This document shows, piece after piece, positions 5,538 through 5,624 of a stretch of DNA of 5,624 nt. The notes under the pieces are model-generated. The model was not told where the DNA came from. It worked only from the letters and a program-made list of their open reading frames with translations, and did no database searches. The stretch comes from Methylobacterium sp. GTDB lineage: Bacteria > Pseudomonadota > Alphaproteobacteria > Rhizobiales > Beijerinckiaceae. Every line of letters begins with the position of its first letter. Position 1 is the first letter of the stretch. The stretch spans positions 1 to 5,624 of the forward strand of contig JAJKJG010000037.1 in NCBI GenBank assembly GCA_021154065.1, read 5' to 3'. Position numbers and translations under genes: made by a program.

Positions 5538-5624
5538 TCAGCCTATGGGCTGTCGTGGCCTGATGGTGTAGTTCCAGTCGCCGTGAAACGCGGCGGGCCG
5601 AAGATTGAGGGTGGCCATCTCGGC
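5538..5624 (-). CDS. C-terminal end of an ISAzo13-family-like transposase (partial)
   Basis: The minus strand reads 28 codons in from the window edge to a TGA at 5538-5540. The residues include EMATLNLRPAAFHGDWNYTI and end RPRQPIG. The FHG(D/E)WNYTI motif close to the C-terminus, preceded by a segment like 'MA.LN..R..', is what I recognise as the end of ISAzo13-family (DDE_Tnp_ISAZ013) transposases. The DDE catalytic core would lie beyond the window, so neither intactness nor activity can be judged. It points the same way as hemC, so transcription from it could read into the hem operon. The call rests on one short motif. Confidence 0.65.
   Translation of the reverse strand, partial: AEMATLNLRPAAFHGDWNYTIRPRQPIG

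Noticed and set aside
4828..5571. A 247-codon plus-strand ORF across hemC
   Set aside because: It is antisense to clear HemC motifs (HSAKDLP, GSCRTPIAG) and has no family-like features of its own, so it is a frame shadow.

Overview
The window looks like chromosomal DNA from a high-GC alphaproteobacterium, most likely a member of the Hyphomicrobiales (Rhizobiales). This rests on the gene order hemC, hemD, Mic60/mitofilin-like gene, HemY-like gene, which is characteristic of Alphaproteobacteria, on the very GC-rich third codon positions, and on the family-level sequence of the HemY and Mic60 proteins. The genus cannot be fixed from the sequence alone.

Every gene I can support is on the minus strand, so transcription runs from the right edge to the left. 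From right to left: the last 28 codons of a transposase resembling the ISAzo13 family (5538-5624, cut by the window edge); a short non-coding stretch with nested inverted repeats (5431-5537); hemC (4504-5430); one uninterrupted 877-codon reading frame that joins HemD to a Mic60/mitofilin-like membrane protein (1866-4499); a HemY-like TPR membrane protein (152-1849); and tRNA-Thr(CGT) (2-77) with a plausible promoter of its own (92-121). Gaps inside the operon are 4 and 16 bases, so the three protein genes are very probably co-transcribed and partly translationally coupled.

HemC polymerises porphobilinogen to hydroxymethylbilane and HemD closes it to uroporphyrinogen III, the last intermediate common to haem, sirohaem, cobalamin and (bacterio)chlorophyll. 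The Mic60-like part is a single-pass membrane protein with coiled coils and a C-terminal mitofilin domain, of the family that shapes mitochondrial cristae and, in alphaproteobacteria, internal membranes. The HemY-like protein is a two-helix membrane-anchored TPR protein long linked to haem synthesis but without a settled activity.

The most notable point is that HemD and Mic60 share one frame. A 37-residue linker has visibly lower third-position GC than both flanks and ends at a candidate internal GTG start. The region may therefore encode a membrane-tethered HemD, a separate Mic60, or both. The second point is an insertion-sequence remnant or copy ending about 107 bases upstream of hemC, in the space normally holding the operon promoter and often a divergent tsaD. 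I see no CRISPR array, riboswitch, phage gene or defence system.
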